A DNA stretch of 34,423 nt from DASPTT01 sp035623275 (GCA_035623275.1 DASPTT010000109.1:1-34423), one strand, 5' to 3'. Counted from the first letter of the stretch, positions 1-9,211 are shown. Made by a program: numbers and translations. The notes: a model not told the origin generated them from the letters alone.

Positions 1-1661
1 TCGCCTGGGCGGTTCGGGTAGAAGGCCTGCCAGTTGGCGACCGAGGGCTGAGACGCCCCGGCCGGCCCCGAACCGAACAGACGCAGCAGGTTCCCCGTCA
101 TGACGCCCAGGTCGGGCGCGGCGCACGGCGTGGCCGACGCCGCGCACGGCGACATGGCCGGGATCCAGCCGTTGGTGCCCGACGAGAACACACCGCCGCC
201 GCCGGCGACCGTGTAGTAGACGGTGTCGGCGTACCCGGCGGTCCCCACGGCGGGCGTGGCCCGGGAGTGGCCCAGGATCTCGACGCCGGGCGGGTTCGAC
301 GGGCCTGGGACGTAGCCGTTGTAGTCGGAGGCGATCACGTGCGGGAGCTGGTCGCCGTCCCGCAGGCCGGTGCCCGTGTAGAGCCACGAGGACGCGTCGG
401 CCACGACGAGGGGCACGTCGATGCCGTAGCCCAGGTAGGTGTTGCCCACCAGGGCGTTGGGGGGCCAGCTGGCCGGCGCCTGGTTCCACGTGTTCTGGCT
501 GACCTGCGCCGGGTCGGTTGCCAGCACGGGGTCGGCCGAGGGGTCCCGGTAGTTCACCATCTCCCGGTCGGGCCCCAGGGGCGACGGTTGGAGCCGCACC
601 TTGCGCAGCACGGGGCTGGCGCCGAAGAAGACCAGGTTCACCCCGTGGGCCAAGGCAGCCGTCGCCGCGTCGCGCATCTCCAGGGACCACTGCTCGTCGT
701 GGCCCAGGCTGAGGAAGGCCTTGTGGTCGAGCAGGGACGCGGGGTCTTCGGCGGTGGTGACGTCGGTCCCGTACGTGACGTCGAGCCCGTGCTGCTCCAT
801 GAAGCGCACGAGGGGGTACTCCTCACCGAGGAAGTCCGAGGCGCCCGCGCCGGTGGCGTAGGGGCGGTCGAAGGAAACGACCCGGGCCCGGTCGGCGAAG
901 GTCGCCGTGGTGCCCGGCGGACCGCCACCGTAGATGTCGTAGCCGCCGTAGCTGTTCCAGGCCTGCCAGGTGAGGACGGAGTTCTGCACCAGGTAGGTGG
1001 CCCGGCTCGACGGATCCCATACCGTCAGTGGTATGTAGCTCTGCTCACCGCCGCTGCCCGTCAACTTGAGCAGGTAGTCCCCGGGCACCCACGCCGGGGT
1101 GAGGGAGACGCTCAGCGACACGGACCAGGAGCACTCCACCATGTTGATGCCGACCTGGACGGGACACGGCGGCTGCGTCACCCCGCGTTCGGCCGGCGAG
1201 GTCCACACCTGGCGGGCGCCGGCCCCGCCGTAGAAGCCCATGCGATAGGCGACCACCTGGAAGCTGGCCGCGGCCGTCGAGACGTAGAGATCGACGGCCT
1301 GGCCGGGGCTCGCCTGGATCGCCGATGCGAAGCCCGCGATTCCCCGGCTCTGGCCCGAGGGGATCTGCCACGCCGTCGTCCCGGGGCGGGCGTTCTCCGC
1401 GATCACCCACCGCGCCTCCGTTCCGTCCGGGCCGGCGAAGACGGCGGACGTCGCCGGCGCCCCGTGTCGGACGGACGGGTTCGGACGCGCCGGGCGCGGC
1501 GTGCCGCCCACCACCGCCACGACGAGGACGCACACCGCTGCCACCACGCACACGGCAGCGGCGACGAGCACGAAGGCCCGCCTCCGACGGATCTGCCGAC
1601 GCGTCGCGCGCCGACGCGCGTGACGCGGTCTCGCGCCCTCTTCAGTGACTGCCGATGTCAT
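1..1661 (-). CDS. N,N-dimethylformamidase-beta-like secreted/anchored protein, 3' end cut off
   Basis: The frame is open from an ATG at 1661 to the left edge, giving about 553 codons without a stop. Residues about 30-52 form one hydrophobic segment after an Arg-rich start, so the protein is exported or anchored with its bulk outside the cell. The rest resembles the large C-terminal domain of N,N-dimethylformamidase beta subunits. Visible stretches include SFDRPYATGAG, FLSLGHDEQWS and VFFGASPVLRKV, then VADASSWLYTGTGL and EILGHSRATP near the cut end. In that family the domain belongs to a metal-dependent amidase, but many actinobacterial relatives have no known substrate. I infer an extracytoplasmic hydrolase-like protein of unknown substrate. 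The C-terminus lies outside the window. It faces away from apt, whose stop is at 1787. Confidence 0.75.
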   Translation of the reverse strand, partial: MTSAVTEEGARPRHARRRATRRQIRRRRAFVLVAAAVCVVAAVCVLVVAVVGGTPRPARPNPSVRHGAPATSAVFAGPDGTEARWVIAENARPGTTAWQIPSGQSRGIAGFASAIQASPGQAVDLYVSTAAASFQVVAYRMGFYGGAGARQVWTSPAERGVTQPPCPVQVGINMVECSWSVSLSVSLTPAWVPGDYLLKLTGSGGEQSYIPLTVWDPSSRATYLVQNSVLTWQAWNSYGGYDIYGGGPPGTTATFADRARVVSFDRPYATGAGASDFLGEEYPLVRFMEQHGLDVTYGTDVTTAEDPASLLDHKAFLSLGHDEQWSLEMRDAATAALAHGVNLVFFGASPVLRKVRLQPSPLGPDREMVNYRDPSADPVLATDPAQVSQNTWNQAPASWPPNALVGNTYLGYGIDVPLVVADASSWLYTGTGLRDGDQLPHVIASDYNGYVPGPSNPPGVEILGHSRATPAVGTAGYADTVYYTVAGGGGVFSSGTNGWIPAMSPCAASATPCAAPDLGVMTGNLLRLFGSGPAGASQPSVANWQAFYPNRPG

Positions 1662-1786
1662 CCACGCTCCGGCGCCCGCCGTACGCCCACCCCGTTCGCC
1701 CTCGAATTGTCCCCCATCACGGTCGCCCCGGGGTGTCGGTGCCGCCGGGCTCGACCGGGACCCGGCGACGCGGTGCCGACGGCACG

Positions 1787-2362
1787 TCAGACCGAGAAGA
1801 GGACATGGAGCTCTGGCACGAGCGGTGCCAGGCGGGCTCGGCCGCCCAGAAAGGCGATGTCGAGCAGGGCGGCCAGACCGACGACGGTCCCCCCGGCCCG
1901 GCGCACGAGTTCCACCGCGGCGGCCGCGGTGCCACCGGTGGCCACGATGTCGTCGACGACGAGGACCCGGTGCCCGGCGGCGACCGCGTCCAGGTGCACC
2001 TCCAGGCTGGCAGCCCCGTACTCGAGCTCGTAGGACTCGCTCATCGTCGACCACGGCAATTTTCCGAGCTTGCGCAGGGGGACGACGCCGGCGCCGAGCG
2101 CCACCGCCACGGGCGCGGCGAGAAGGAAGCCGCGCGCCTCGATGGCCGCCACCAGGTCGATGCGGCCCTCGAAAGGCTCGGCGAGCGCCCGGACGGCCAC
2201 GCCCAGTGCACGGGGCTCCGCCAGCAGCGGCGTGATGTCCTTGAAGACGACGCCTGGCGAGGGGTAGTCGACGACGTCGCGTACCAGCGGGCGGAGCAGC
2301 GTCGCGGCGTCACCGTCGGCATCGGTAGCGGCCACGACTCCAGGATGGCCCGTCTCGGCCAT
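1787..2362 (-). CDS. apt: adenine phosphoribosyltransferase
   Basis: This 191-residue protein converts adenine and PRPP to AMP in purine salvage in the cytoplasm. It shows the type I phosphoribosyltransferase PRPP loop VLVVDDIVATGGTA, the N-terminal signature VVDYPSPGVVFKDITPLL and the core IDLVAAIEARGFLL with RKLGKLPW, all typical of Apt. Length is normal for the family. I chose the ATG at 2362 because a TATCGT hexamer ends 7 bases upstream and suggests a leaderless message. No Shine-Dalgarno sequence is visible. A GTG seven codons earlier is the alternative. It is divergent from the lipoprotein gene at 2421 and its 3' end faces the left-edge gene. Confidence 0.93.
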   Translation of the reverse strand: MAETGHPGVVAATDADGDAATLLRPLVRDVVDYPSPGVVFKDITPLLAEPRALGVAVRALAEPFEGRIDLVAAIEARGFLLAAPVAVALGAGVVPLRKLGKLPWSTMSESYELEYGAASLEVHLDAVAAGHRVLVVDDIVATGGTAAAAVELVRRAGGTVVGLAALLDIAFLGGRARLAPLVPELHVLFSV

Positions 2363-2369
2363 ATCATCG

Positions 2370-2375
2370 ACGATA
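2370..2375 (-). promoter_or_regulatory. -10-like hexamer TATCGT for apt
   Basis: On the minus strand TATCGT ends 7 bases before the apt ATG, so a transcript would begin at or next to the start codon. It is one of about ten such placements in this window. No -35 element is evident. Confidence 0.45.
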
Positions 2376-2410
2376 TCGGGTGCCACCCGGTGGGCGCCGG
2401 GTCGTGGTAC

Positions 2411-2415
2411 AAGGG
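2411..2415 (+). promoter_or_regulatory. Shine-Dalgarno AAGGG that decides a TTG start
   Basis: AAGGG lies 5 bases before the TTG at 2421. No ATG or GTG is available in that frame upstream of the lipoprotein signal peptide, so this site supports the rare TTG start. Confidence 0.55.
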
Positions 2416-2420
2416 TCGAC

Positions 2421-3335
2421 TTGCAGGTTCGCGCCCCGATCGCACTCGTCACGGCGGTGAGCGCCGCCCTCGGTCTCGCCGCCTGTGGCGGCGGGTCGGG
2501 CCCGGCGGCCGTGCAGGTCTCGACCTCGCCGACGATCGCCGCCCCGTCGAGCGATGCGCTGGACACGGTGCAGGCCGCCCTGGCGGCGACCACCGGCACC
2601 ACGGCGGATGTCGACCTCGCGCTCCTCCCCGCCCAGGTCTTCGGCCAACGCCAGGCTCCCGTGCTCGGCAGCGGGACGTTCGACTTCGCCTCGGCCGAGG
2701 GCAGGGCCCAGCTCGAGCAGCCCGGCGGCGTGGAGACTGTCCTGTTCCTGCCGGCGGCCGTCTTCGTGCGGCAGGCGTCGGGACCGACGATCCTGCCCAA
2801 GGGCAAGGAGTGGGTGTCGGCCGGGTTGACCGAGGACGCCCTGGCCAGCAACTTCCCGCAGTTCGTCGTCCAGACCGAGGCCCTCAACCCGGTCTTCCTC
2901 TTCCAACAGGTCGCGTGGGGCGCGCTCGACGCCGCGCCCCTGGGCACCACGACGATCGCCGGCACAGCCGCCGACGGCTACCTCGTCACCGTCGACCTGG
3001 CCCGGGCCGCTGCCGACGCGTCGGGGCCTGCGGCGGCCGCCTTCGCCCGGGCCGTCGGCTTCCAGCTCGGCTCGCTCGGTGGGAGCAGCGCGTCGAGCCC
3101 GTCGCCGACGACGGCGTCGGTGCGGCTGTGGGTGGACCGCGCCGGCGGCCGGGTGGTGCGCTACCAGGCGACACCACCGGGCTCGGGCGCAGGCACCATC
3201 ACGGTCACCGTCACCCGGTACGGCTCCTCCGTCCACGTGCAGGCACCGACCCGCGCCACCGTGGCCGACATCGCCTCGCTCAGCCCGGGCGGCGAGCACG
3301 AGAACGGCGGGAGCGGGGACACCGATGCCGCCTGA
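2421..3335 (+). CDS. LppX/LprG-like lipoprotein
   Basis: The 304-residue product begins with a short signal peptide that ends in a lipobox LAAC (Cys at about 22) followed by Gly/Ser-rich sequence, so it should be lipid-anchored on the outer face of the membrane. The mature part has a hydrophobic core with the order typical of LppX/LprAFG carriers: an early helix (DALDTVQAALAAT), a strand with GSGTFDF, LPKGKEWVSAGL, and a late VRLWVDRAGGRVVRYQ. Known members of that fold bind and shuttle lipids. Whether this one does is an inference from layout, not from strong identity. The last about 30 residues are polar. It is divergent from apt with a 58-base gap and is followed by the Kelch protein gene after 123 bases with no obvious strong terminator. 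Confidence 0.75.
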   Translation: MQVRAPIALVTAVSAALGLAACGGGSGPAAVQVSTSPTIAAPSSDALDTVQAALAATTGTTADVDLALLPAQVFGQRQAPVLGSGTFDFASAEGRAQLEQPGGVETVLFLPAAVFVRQASGPTILPKGKEWVSAGLTEDALASNFPQFVVQTEALNPVFLFQQVAWGALDAAPLGTTTIAGTAADGYLVTVDLARAAADASGPAAAAFARAVGFQLGSLGGSSASSPSPTTASVRLWVDRAGGRVVRYQATPPGSGAGTITVTVTRYGSSVHVQAPTRATVADIASLSPGGEHENGGSGDTDAA

Positions 3336-3458
3336 GCACCGGAGACACCGGCGCGACGCCCGGGCTCTCTACACTGGTGCGTTCCCCCCCACCACGCCGG
3401 AGCGCACGCGCGCCGACCTGGACTGACCACCCCCACCCGCGACCAGCAGACGACGACG

Positions 3459-5705
3459 ATGCCCGACCCGCGCCAAGCCGCTACGGTCCGCCGCAGCCTC
3501 GACCGTGCGGCGAGGCCGCGTCCCACCCACGCGCAGCTGCGCCGGCGCCGGGTGGCGCTCGGGGCGGCCGCGCTCGTCGCGCTCGTGATCGTCCTCGTCT
3601 CGATCAGGGGCTGCTCGACCACCTCGACCACCACGTCCCACGCGGGCGCGGCGCCGCGCACCACACCGACCTCGGGTGCCATCCCGGCCGTCGAGGCGGG
3701 CGTGCTGCCGTGGTCCCTCGCCACCCCCCTGTCGCGCGAGGTGCTCCTGGCGGGCGGCGGGAACACCCTCACCGTGGTCGGCGGCCTCGACGGCGCTCAG
3801 GCTTCGGTGCCCACCGTGTTCACGATCGACACCGCCACCGGGAACCGGACCGTCGTCGGCGCGCTGGCACAGGGGGTCCACGATGCGGCCGGTGCCGTGA
3901 TCGCCGGCCAGGGCTACCTCTTCGGCGGAGGCTCGCCGACGACCGTGGCGGACGTCGAGCGGTTCCCCATGCCGCCGGCTCCTGCCGCGCCGGGCGCGAC
4001 GGGCACCACCGGCACGTCCGCCACGAGCGTGACGACGGCCACGACCGCCGCCGCGTCGGGGCACGCGTCGCTCCCGGGACCGCCCGGCACGGTGATCACC
4101 GGCGTGACCACCACCGCCGGTGCCCCATCCCCGTTCACGGCCACGGTCGCGGGGACCCTCCCCCAGCCCCGCTCGGACCCCCGGTCGGTGACCATCGGCT
4201 CGACGACCTACATCGTCGGTGGGTACGACGGCACCAACCCGGACGGTGCGGTCCTCGCCACCACCGATGGCCGCACCTTCAGCACCGCGGCCACGCTCCC
4301 CGTCCCCGTGCGCTACCCCGCGGTGGCCGCGCTCGGTACCGACATCTACGTCTTCGGCGGCCAGGCGGTGGGCGGCCCCGCCGACGGCCAGGCGGTGGAC
4401 GACGTCCAGATCGTGGACACGGCGGCCCATGACGCCACCGTGCTCGCGCACCTGCCCGGGCCCCTGGCGGGCGCGTCGGCCGCCGTGCTCGCCGGGCACC
4501 TCTACCTGGCGGGCGGCGTGGCGGCGCCGGCCGGCACCACGGCCGCACCCGGCGGTGCCGTGCCCGGTCAGGCGCTCGGCGCGGTGTGGGCCTTCGACCC
4601 GGCCACGAAACGCACGCTGCGCGCCGGGTCCTTGCCCGTCCCCACTGCCTACGCCGCCGTGGCGGTGTCGGGGTCGCGTGCGTGGCTCGTGGGCGGCGAG
4701 AACGGCGGCGCCCCCATGACCTCGGTGCAGATGCTGGAACCCAACGCCGGATTCGGCGCGGCGGGCACCCCGGGCGCGGGCTCACCGTATGCGGGCGCCA
4801 AGCTCCTCGTGGCGGACCGCGGCAACGACCGCCTGCTCGTGCTCGACGACACGGGCCAGATCCAGTGGACCTACCCCTCCACCTACGCGGCGGCGCCGCC
4901 CGGTGGCTTCTACTTCCCCGACGACGCGTTCTTCACCAACGGCGGGACCCGCATCATCTCCAACCAGGAGCAGAACGAGACCATCGTCGTCATCGCCTTC
5001 CCCTCGGGGCAGGTGCTCTGGCAGTACGGCCATCCGAAGGTCACCGGCACCCAGCCAGGCTTCCTCCACGAGCCCGACGACGCCTACCTGCTCAAGAACG
5101 GGCAGATCACCGTGGCCGACGCCCAGAACTGCCGCGTGCTGTTCCTGTCCCAGGACAAGACGGTCGTCAGCCAGATCGGGACGAACGGCGTGTGCAAGCA
5201 CGCGCCGCCGCAAGACCTGGGGTCCCCCAACGGCGACACCCCCCTCGCCGACGGCAACGTCCTCATCTCCGAGGTCAACGGCTCATGGGTCAGCGAGTAC
5301 ACGCCCCAGGGGGCGCTGGTGTGGAGCGTGCACCTCCCCATCGGCTACCCCTCGGACCCCCAGCAGATCGGGCCCGACCTCTACCTGGTCTCGGACTACT
5401 CCCATCCCGGGGCGATCGTCGAGTTCACCCACGAGGGCCAGGTCCTCTACAAGCTCGCACCCCAGAGCGGGCTCAACGAGCTCAACCAGCCGTCGCTCAC
5501 CGAGCTCCTGCCCAGCGGGGTCTTCCTCACCAACGACGACTACCGGCACCGCATGGTGGCCTACGACCCGGTCACCGGGGCGCTGGTGTGGCAATACGGG
5601 ATCCCGGACCACGCGGGCTCGGCGCCGGGCATGCTCAACATCCCCGACGGCTTCGACATCCTGCTGCCGGACGGCACCACGCCGACGCACCTGGCCACGG
5701 GCTGA
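3459..5705 (+). CDS. membrane-anchored Kelch plus PQQ/NHL double beta-propeller protein
   Basis: The 748-residue protein has an Arg-rich cytoplasmic N-terminus, one transmembrane helix at about residues 29-48 (VALGAAALVALVIVLVSI) and a large external part. Residues about 85-430 carry Kelch-like repeats with GGG/VVGG/IYVFGG turns and DIYVFGGQAV. They are interrupted at about 172-207 by a Thr/Ala/Gly-rich insert. Residues about 443-748 form a second propeller with repeats of the type LLVADRGNDRLLVLD, TGQIQWTYP, SGQVLWQYG and TGALVWQYG, which resemble PQQ/NHL blades. No catalytic motif is visible, so a binding or scaffold role outside the cell is the best inference. The ATG has no clear Shine-Dalgarno sequence. 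It converges on the methyltransferase gene 17 bases beyond its stop. Confidence 0.82.
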   Translation: MPDPRQAATVRRSLDRAARPRPTHAQLRRRRVALGAAALVALVIVLVSIRGCSTTSTTTSHAGAAPRTTPTSGAIPAVEAGVLPWSLATPLSREVLLAGGGNTLTVVGGLDGAQASVPTVFTIDTATGNRTVVGALAQGVHDAAGAVIAGQGYLFGGGSPTTVADVERFPMPPAPAAPGATGTTGTSATSVTTATTAAASGHASLPGPPGTVITGVTTTAGAPSPFTATVAGTLPQPRSDPRSVTIGSTTYIVGGYDGTNPDGAVLATTDGRTFSTAATLPVPVRYPAVAALGTDIYVFGGQAVGGPADGQAVDDVQIVDTAAHDATVLAHLPGPLAGASAAVLAGHLYLAGGVAAPAGTTAAPGGAVPGQALGAVWAFDPATKRTLRAGSLPVPTAYAAVAVSGSRAWLVGGENGGAPMTSVQMLEPNAGFGAAGTPGAGSPYAGAKLLVADRGNDRLLVLDDTGQIQWTYPSTYAAAPPGGFYFPDDAFFTNGGTRIISNQEQNETIVVIAFPSGQVLWQYGHPKVTGTQPGFLHEPDDAYLLKNGQITVADAQNCRVLFLSQDKTVVSQIGTNGVCKHAPPQDLGSPNGDTPLADGNVLISEVNGSWVSEYTPQGALVWSVHLPIGYPSDPQQIGPDLYLVSDYSHPGAIVEFTHEGQVLYKLAPQSGLNELNQPSLTELLPSGVFLTNDDYRHRMVAYDPVTGALVWQYGIPDHAGSAPGMLNIPDGFDILLPDGTTPTHLATG

Positions 5706-5716
5706 CCCGCCGGGTC
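5704..5716. terminator. short hairpin between convergent genes (weak)
   Basis: GACCC-GCC-GGGTC forms a 5-bp stem at the end of the Kelch gene and faces the convergent methyltransferase. There is no U-run on either strand, so termination here is uncertain. Confidence 0.22.
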
Positions 5717-5722
5717 GACGGC

Positions 5723-6415
5723 TCACCGCCGCCGCAGCACCGCCAGCCAGCCCTTCGCCTCGTGGGGCGGCATGGTGATCTCCAGCACGGCGCCCTCGAG
5801 CCGTTCGACGTCCCACCCCGGCGCGAACGCGGATCGCAGCTCCTCGGCGCGCACGCGCCGCGGACCCCAGTCTCCCTCCTGCTCGTCGCTGAAGCACAGG
5901 AGCATCAGGTGGCCACCGGGCTCGACCACTGCCGACAGCGCGCGGACGTAGCGCGCCCGGGCCTCGTCGTCGAAGACGTGGAACAGGCCGCAGTCGATCA
6001 CGGTGTCGTAGCGCTCGCCGAGACTCGGCAGCTCGAGCGCGTCCCACAGCTCGAAACGGGCGTCGAGGCCCCGGGCCCGGGCTTTGTCCCGCGCCAAGCG
6101 GATGGCGGTGGGCGCGGCGTCGATCCCGGTGACCTCCAGACCGAGGGCCGCGGCCAGCAGCGCATGCTCCCCGGTCCCGCACCCGGCGTCCAGCACCCGG
6201 CCTCGCCAGGCCCCGGATGCCGCTAGCTCGGCGAGCGCCGTCTGGGGGCGCCCGATGTCCCACGGCGGGGTGCCCGAGCGGTAGCTGGCGTCGAACGTCT
6301 CGCCCTCGGGCGGCACCCCGGCGTCCAGGCCGGTCGTGCCGGCGCCCTGGGCCCCCGCCGCATCCGGCCCGCCGGCGGCACCCGGCTCGCGGGCCTCGCC
6401 GCCCCCTCGGGGCAC
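5723..6415 (-). CDS. class I SAM-dependent methyltransferase (TPMT-like)
   Basis: The 230-residue product has the SAM-binding motif I VLDAGCGTGEHAL, an acidic motif II at VTGIDAAPTAI and a motif-IV-like stretch DTVIDCGLFHVF. The entry motif FDASYRSGTPPWDIGRPQ is typical of the thiopurine-methyltransferase-like group of small-molecule methyltransferases. The substrate cannot be read from sequence. The GTG at 6415 begins only 2 bases after the stop of the upstream amidohydrolase, so the two are probably co-transcribed and translationally coupled. The first about 33 residues are Ala/Gly/Pro-rich, and a GTG at 6316 just before the conserved part is a reasonable alternative start. Confidence 0.85.
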   Translation of the reverse strand: MPRGGGEAREPGAAGGPDAAGAQGAGTTGLDAGVPPEGETFDASYRSGTPPWDIGRPQTALAELAASGAWRGRVLDAGCGTGEHALLAAALGLEVTGIDAAPTAIRLARDKARARGLDARFELWDALELPSLGERYDTVIDCGLFHVFDDEARARYVRALSAVVEPGGHLMLLCFSDEQEGDWGPRRVRAEELRSAFAPGWDVERLEGAVLEITMPPHEAKGWLAVLRRR

Positions 6416-6417
6416 GG

Positions 6418-8169
6418 TCAGACCGGCCCCGTGGCGTCGGGCCCCCGACCTGCCGCGCGCGGGCCGCGCACGAGCGCACCGGGCCGGGCGCCGGTGTCCT
6501 CGCCCTCGGCCATGGTGATCACCCCGCCGTTGATCGTGGCCACGTAGCCGGTGGCGCGCTGCACCAGCCGCCGGGCCCCGCCGGGAAGGTCGGCGACGAG
6601 CTCGGGGCGCCGCAGCCCGAGATGCTCGAAGTCGATCACGTTCACGTCGCCCTTGGCTCCCGGCACCAGGCGGCCGCGATCCTCCAGCCCGAAGAGGTCC
6701 GCCGTGGCGCTGGTCACCTTGCGGACGGCCTCCTCCAGCGGGAGCCGCCCGCGGCGGCGGTCGCGGGCCCAGTACGAGAGCATGAACGTGGTCGTGCTGG
6801 CGTCGCAGGTCTGCCCCGCATGGGCACCGCCGTCACCGAGGCCGAACACCGTGGTCGGGTGCACGAGCATCTCGCGCGCGGCGTCGAGGTTGCCGTCGCT
6901 GTAGTTGAGCACCGGCGCGTTGCACAACTGGCGGCCGCCGTCCTCGAGCAGGTGGTCGTAGAGCACCTCCCAGGGCGACCGGCCCCCGGCCGCCGCCCGC
7001 GCCGCGATGCTGTCGTCGGGCGGGGGCTCGTAGTCGGGCGGGTCGCCCAGTGGGTAGATCCGGGCCGGGTGCATGAACCCGGCCACGATCGGGTCGTCCT
7101 CCAAGGCGACCGCCTCGGCCACGAGCCGGGCCCGGAGGGCGGGATCGGCCATGTGCCGGGCCTGTTCGTCCCAGGGCAGGAGCGCGATCTGCGCCCACGA
7201 CGGCGCGAAGTTGAAGGGATGGAAGGTCTGGAGCCCCAGTAACAAGGACACGGTGCGCCCGTGGACCTGGGGCACCACGGCCACGCCGTCGCCCGCGGCC
7301 TCGGCGGCCAGGGCCAGCGACCGGCGATAGGCGCCGGGGTCGCTGTTGTTCTGGTTGAGGGCGAAGGTGACGGGCCGCCGCGTCGCGGCGGCCAGGCGTC
7401 GCATCCAGTCCATCTCCCGCTCCGGCGCGGCCAGGTCCTCGCCGAGCGCCCCGGCCGGGGCCAGCTCGAACACCCCGGCGCCGATCGCCCCGAGCACCGA
7501 ACCGATCCCGAAGAGCTCGTTCTCGGCGGCGAACGTGCCGGGCACGGGCTCGCCGTCGATCGCCCGGTGCGCCAGCGTGCGCGAGGTCGAGAAGCCCAGC
7601 GCGCCCGCGCACAGGCCCTCGCGGACGATCGCCGCCATCGCCTCGATGTCGTCGTCGCCGGCCGGCTCGTTTCGCGCGCCACGCTCCCCCATCACGAACG
7701 CGCGCACCGCGCCGTGCGGCACCTGGGCTCCCACGTCCACGGCCTTGGGCCGGGCGTCGAGGGCGTCGAGGAACTCGGGGAAGCTCTCCCACTCCCAGCG
7801 GATGCCCGTCGACAGTGCCGCACCCGGGATGTCCTCGACGCCCTCCATCAGCCCGATGAGCCAGTCGCGCCGCTCCGGGCGCACGGGCGCGAACCCTACG
7901 CCGCAGTTCCCCATCACCACCGTGGTGACCCCGTGCCAGCACGAGGGCGTGAGAAGGGGGTCCCACGTCACCTGGCCGTCGTAGTGGGTGTGGATGTCGA
8001 CGAAGCCCGGCGTGACCAACGCGCCGTCGGCGTCGACCTCCTGGCGGCCGGGTGTCGCCACCCGGCCCACCTCGACGACCGTCCCGTCGTCGACGGCGAC
8101 GTCGGCGCGGCGCGCCGGGGCCCCCGTCCCGTCGACGACGGTGCCCCCGCGGACCACGAGATCGTGCAC
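6418..8169 (-). CDS. N-acyl-D-amino-acid deacylase family amidohydrolase
   Basis: This 583-residue cytoplasmic metal-dependent hydrolase has the family start LVVRGGTVVDGTG, the metal-binding GFVDIHTHYDGQ (His at about 60 and 62), GVTTVVMGNCGVGFAP, and a late FGLGDGGAHAGQTCDAS with the C-terminal GRLVPGAKGDVNVIDF of urease-type amidohydrolases. Relatives remove acyl groups from N-acyl-D-amino acids, but many actinobacterial paralogues have no proven substrate. I chose the GTG at 8169 because a GGGAGGG Shine-Dalgarno sequence precedes it and homology begins there. The frame stays open upstream to 8265, but that extension is an Arg-rich stretch with no family match. It is the first gene of a pair with the methyltransferase. 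Confidence 0.88.
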   Translation of the reverse strand: MHDLVVRGGTVVDGTGAPARRADVAVDDGTVVEVGRVATPGRQEVDADGALVTPGFVDIHTHYDGQVTWDPLLTPSCWHGVTTVVMGNCGVGFAPVRPERRDWLIGLMEGVEDIPGAALSTGIRWEWESFPEFLDALDARPKAVDVGAQVPHGAVRAFVMGERGARNEPAGDDDIEAMAAIVREGLCAGALGFSTSRTLAHRAIDGEPVPGTFAAENELFGIGSVLGAIGAGVFELAPAGALGEDLAAPEREMDWMRRLAAATRRPVTFALNQNNSDPGAYRRSLALAAEAAGDGVAVVPQVHGRTVSLLLGLQTFHPFNFAPSWAQIALLPWDEQARHMADPALRARLVAEAVALEDDPIVAGFMHPARIYPLGDPPDYEPPPDDSIAARAAAGGRSPWEVLYDHLLEDGGRQLCNAPVLNYSDGNLDAAREMLVHPTTVFGLGDGGAHAGQTCDASTTTFMLSYWARDRRRGRLPLEEAVRKVTSATADLFGLEDRGRLVPGAKGDVNVIDFEHLGLRRPELVADLPGGARRLVQRATGYVATINGGVITMAEGEDTGARPGALVRGPRAAGRGPDATGPV

Positions 8170-8200
8170 GGCGCCCTCCCCGCCCTCGCTCGGTCGCCAA

Positions 8201-8206
8201 ACCGTA
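8201..8206 (-). promoter_or_regulatory. -10-like hexamer TACGGT for the amidohydrolase
   Basis: TACGGT on the minus strand lies about 31 bases before the GTG at 8169, leaving room for a short leader that contains the GGGAGGG ribosome binding site. Confidence 0.4.
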
Positions 8207-8278
8207 GCGGGGATCGCCGCCCGGCGGCGTCGACGCCCTGGGGCGGGCGTGCGCCTCGGTCGCACCTGCTCGCGGAGC

Positions 8279-9211
8279 TCAGGCGGGCGTGCGCAACGAG
8301 AGGACCGAGCGCCGACGCGCCGACACGGCCTCCAGGAAGCGATGCCCGCGCGGGTCCGACGTCATCACGCCGGCCTGGATCTTGGGCTCCACCAGCATCC
8401 ACGAGTGGCCGCCGATGACCCAGACGACCTCGCACCCGGCCACGCCGGCGAACTCCGTCGCCGTCACCGCCGGGGTGATCCGGTCGAGCACACCCCACAT
8501 GGCGAGCAGCGGGATCTCGTGCTGGCCGCGCACCCGGCGCACCGCGTCCTCCAGGTCCAGCCCGAGGAGCATGCGGGCGACCGGCACGCACCCGAGCAGG
8601 TGCCGGACGTTGTGGCGGGCGTCGGGCAGCAGCGCCCGCGCCACCGCGGCCGCGTGCCGGCCCATCACCAGCTCCGGCACGTCGCCCAGGACGGCCGCGC
8701 CCATGTCGGCCAGGTCGGCGCCGGGTCCCACCAGCGGCCGCAGCAGGCGCCCGAACAGGCCGTCGCGCTCGCGTCGCCACGCGTCCGTGGCCACACCGTC
8801 GCGGTAGACGACGCCGAGCACCCGGTCGGGGAACGCGTCGGCGACAGCCATGGCGAAGGCGCCGCCCATGGAATGGCCGAGCAGCACCGCGTGCTCGATC
8901 CCGACCGCGTCCATCACCGCGGCGACGGCATCTGCGTAGCCCTGGGGGGTGACGACCTCGAGCGGTGCGCTGCCGCCGAAGGCGGGCAGGTGCGGGTTCA
9001 CGACCCGCCACCCCAGGGCGCGGGCCAGGCTCACGCTCTCGCGTGCGTACATGCCGCCGCCGGCGAAGAACCCGTGGATGTTCACCGCCCACACCGGTGG
9101 GGACCCGGGCCCCTCGGGCCCGTGCGCGCGGTCGTTGTCGGTCACCTGGTAGCGCACGGCACGGCCGGCGAGCTCCACGGAGCCGAGGCGCATGCCCACT
9201 CGGCGGGCCAC
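8279..9211 (-). CDS. alpha/beta-fold hydrolase
   Basis: The 310-residue product shows the nucleophile elbow GHSMGGAF, the acid in AMWGVLDRITP and a catalytic His in VIGGHSWMLVEP, so the full Ser-Asp-His triad of the alpha/beta hydrolase fold is present. The oxyanion region is NIHGFFAGGG. A cap of about 100 residues lies between the Ser and the Asp. It could be an esterase or lipase-like enzyme, but the substrate is unknown. A GGAGG site 4 bases before the GTG at 9211 supports that start. The ATG at 9193, six codons later, is the alternative. The roughly 185 bases up to the next gene hold nothing I could recognise. Confidence 0.85.
   Translation of the reverse strand: MARRVGMRLGSVELAGRAVRYQVTDNDRAHGPEGPGSPPVWAVNIHGFFAGGGMYARESVSLARALGWRVVNPHLPAFGGSAPLEVVTPQGYADAVAAVMDAVGIEHAVLLGHSMGGAFAMAVADAFPDRVLGVVYRDGVATDAWRRERDGLFGRLLRPLVGPGADLADMGAAVLGDVPELVMGRHAAAVARALLPDARHNVRHLLGCVPVARMLLGLDLEDAVRRVRGQHEIPLLAMWGVLDRITPAVTATEFAGVAGCEVVWVIGGHSWMLVEPKIQAGVMTSDPRGHRFLEAVSARRRSVLSLRTPA

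Noticed and set aside
267..4432. Long plus-strand open frames over the DMF-amidase-like gene, apt and the lipoprotein (267-2033 and 1655-4432)
   Set aside because: They are mirrors of real genes in other frames. Their products are runs of Arg, Gly, Pro and Ala without family motifs, and the real genes on these stretches have clear domains.
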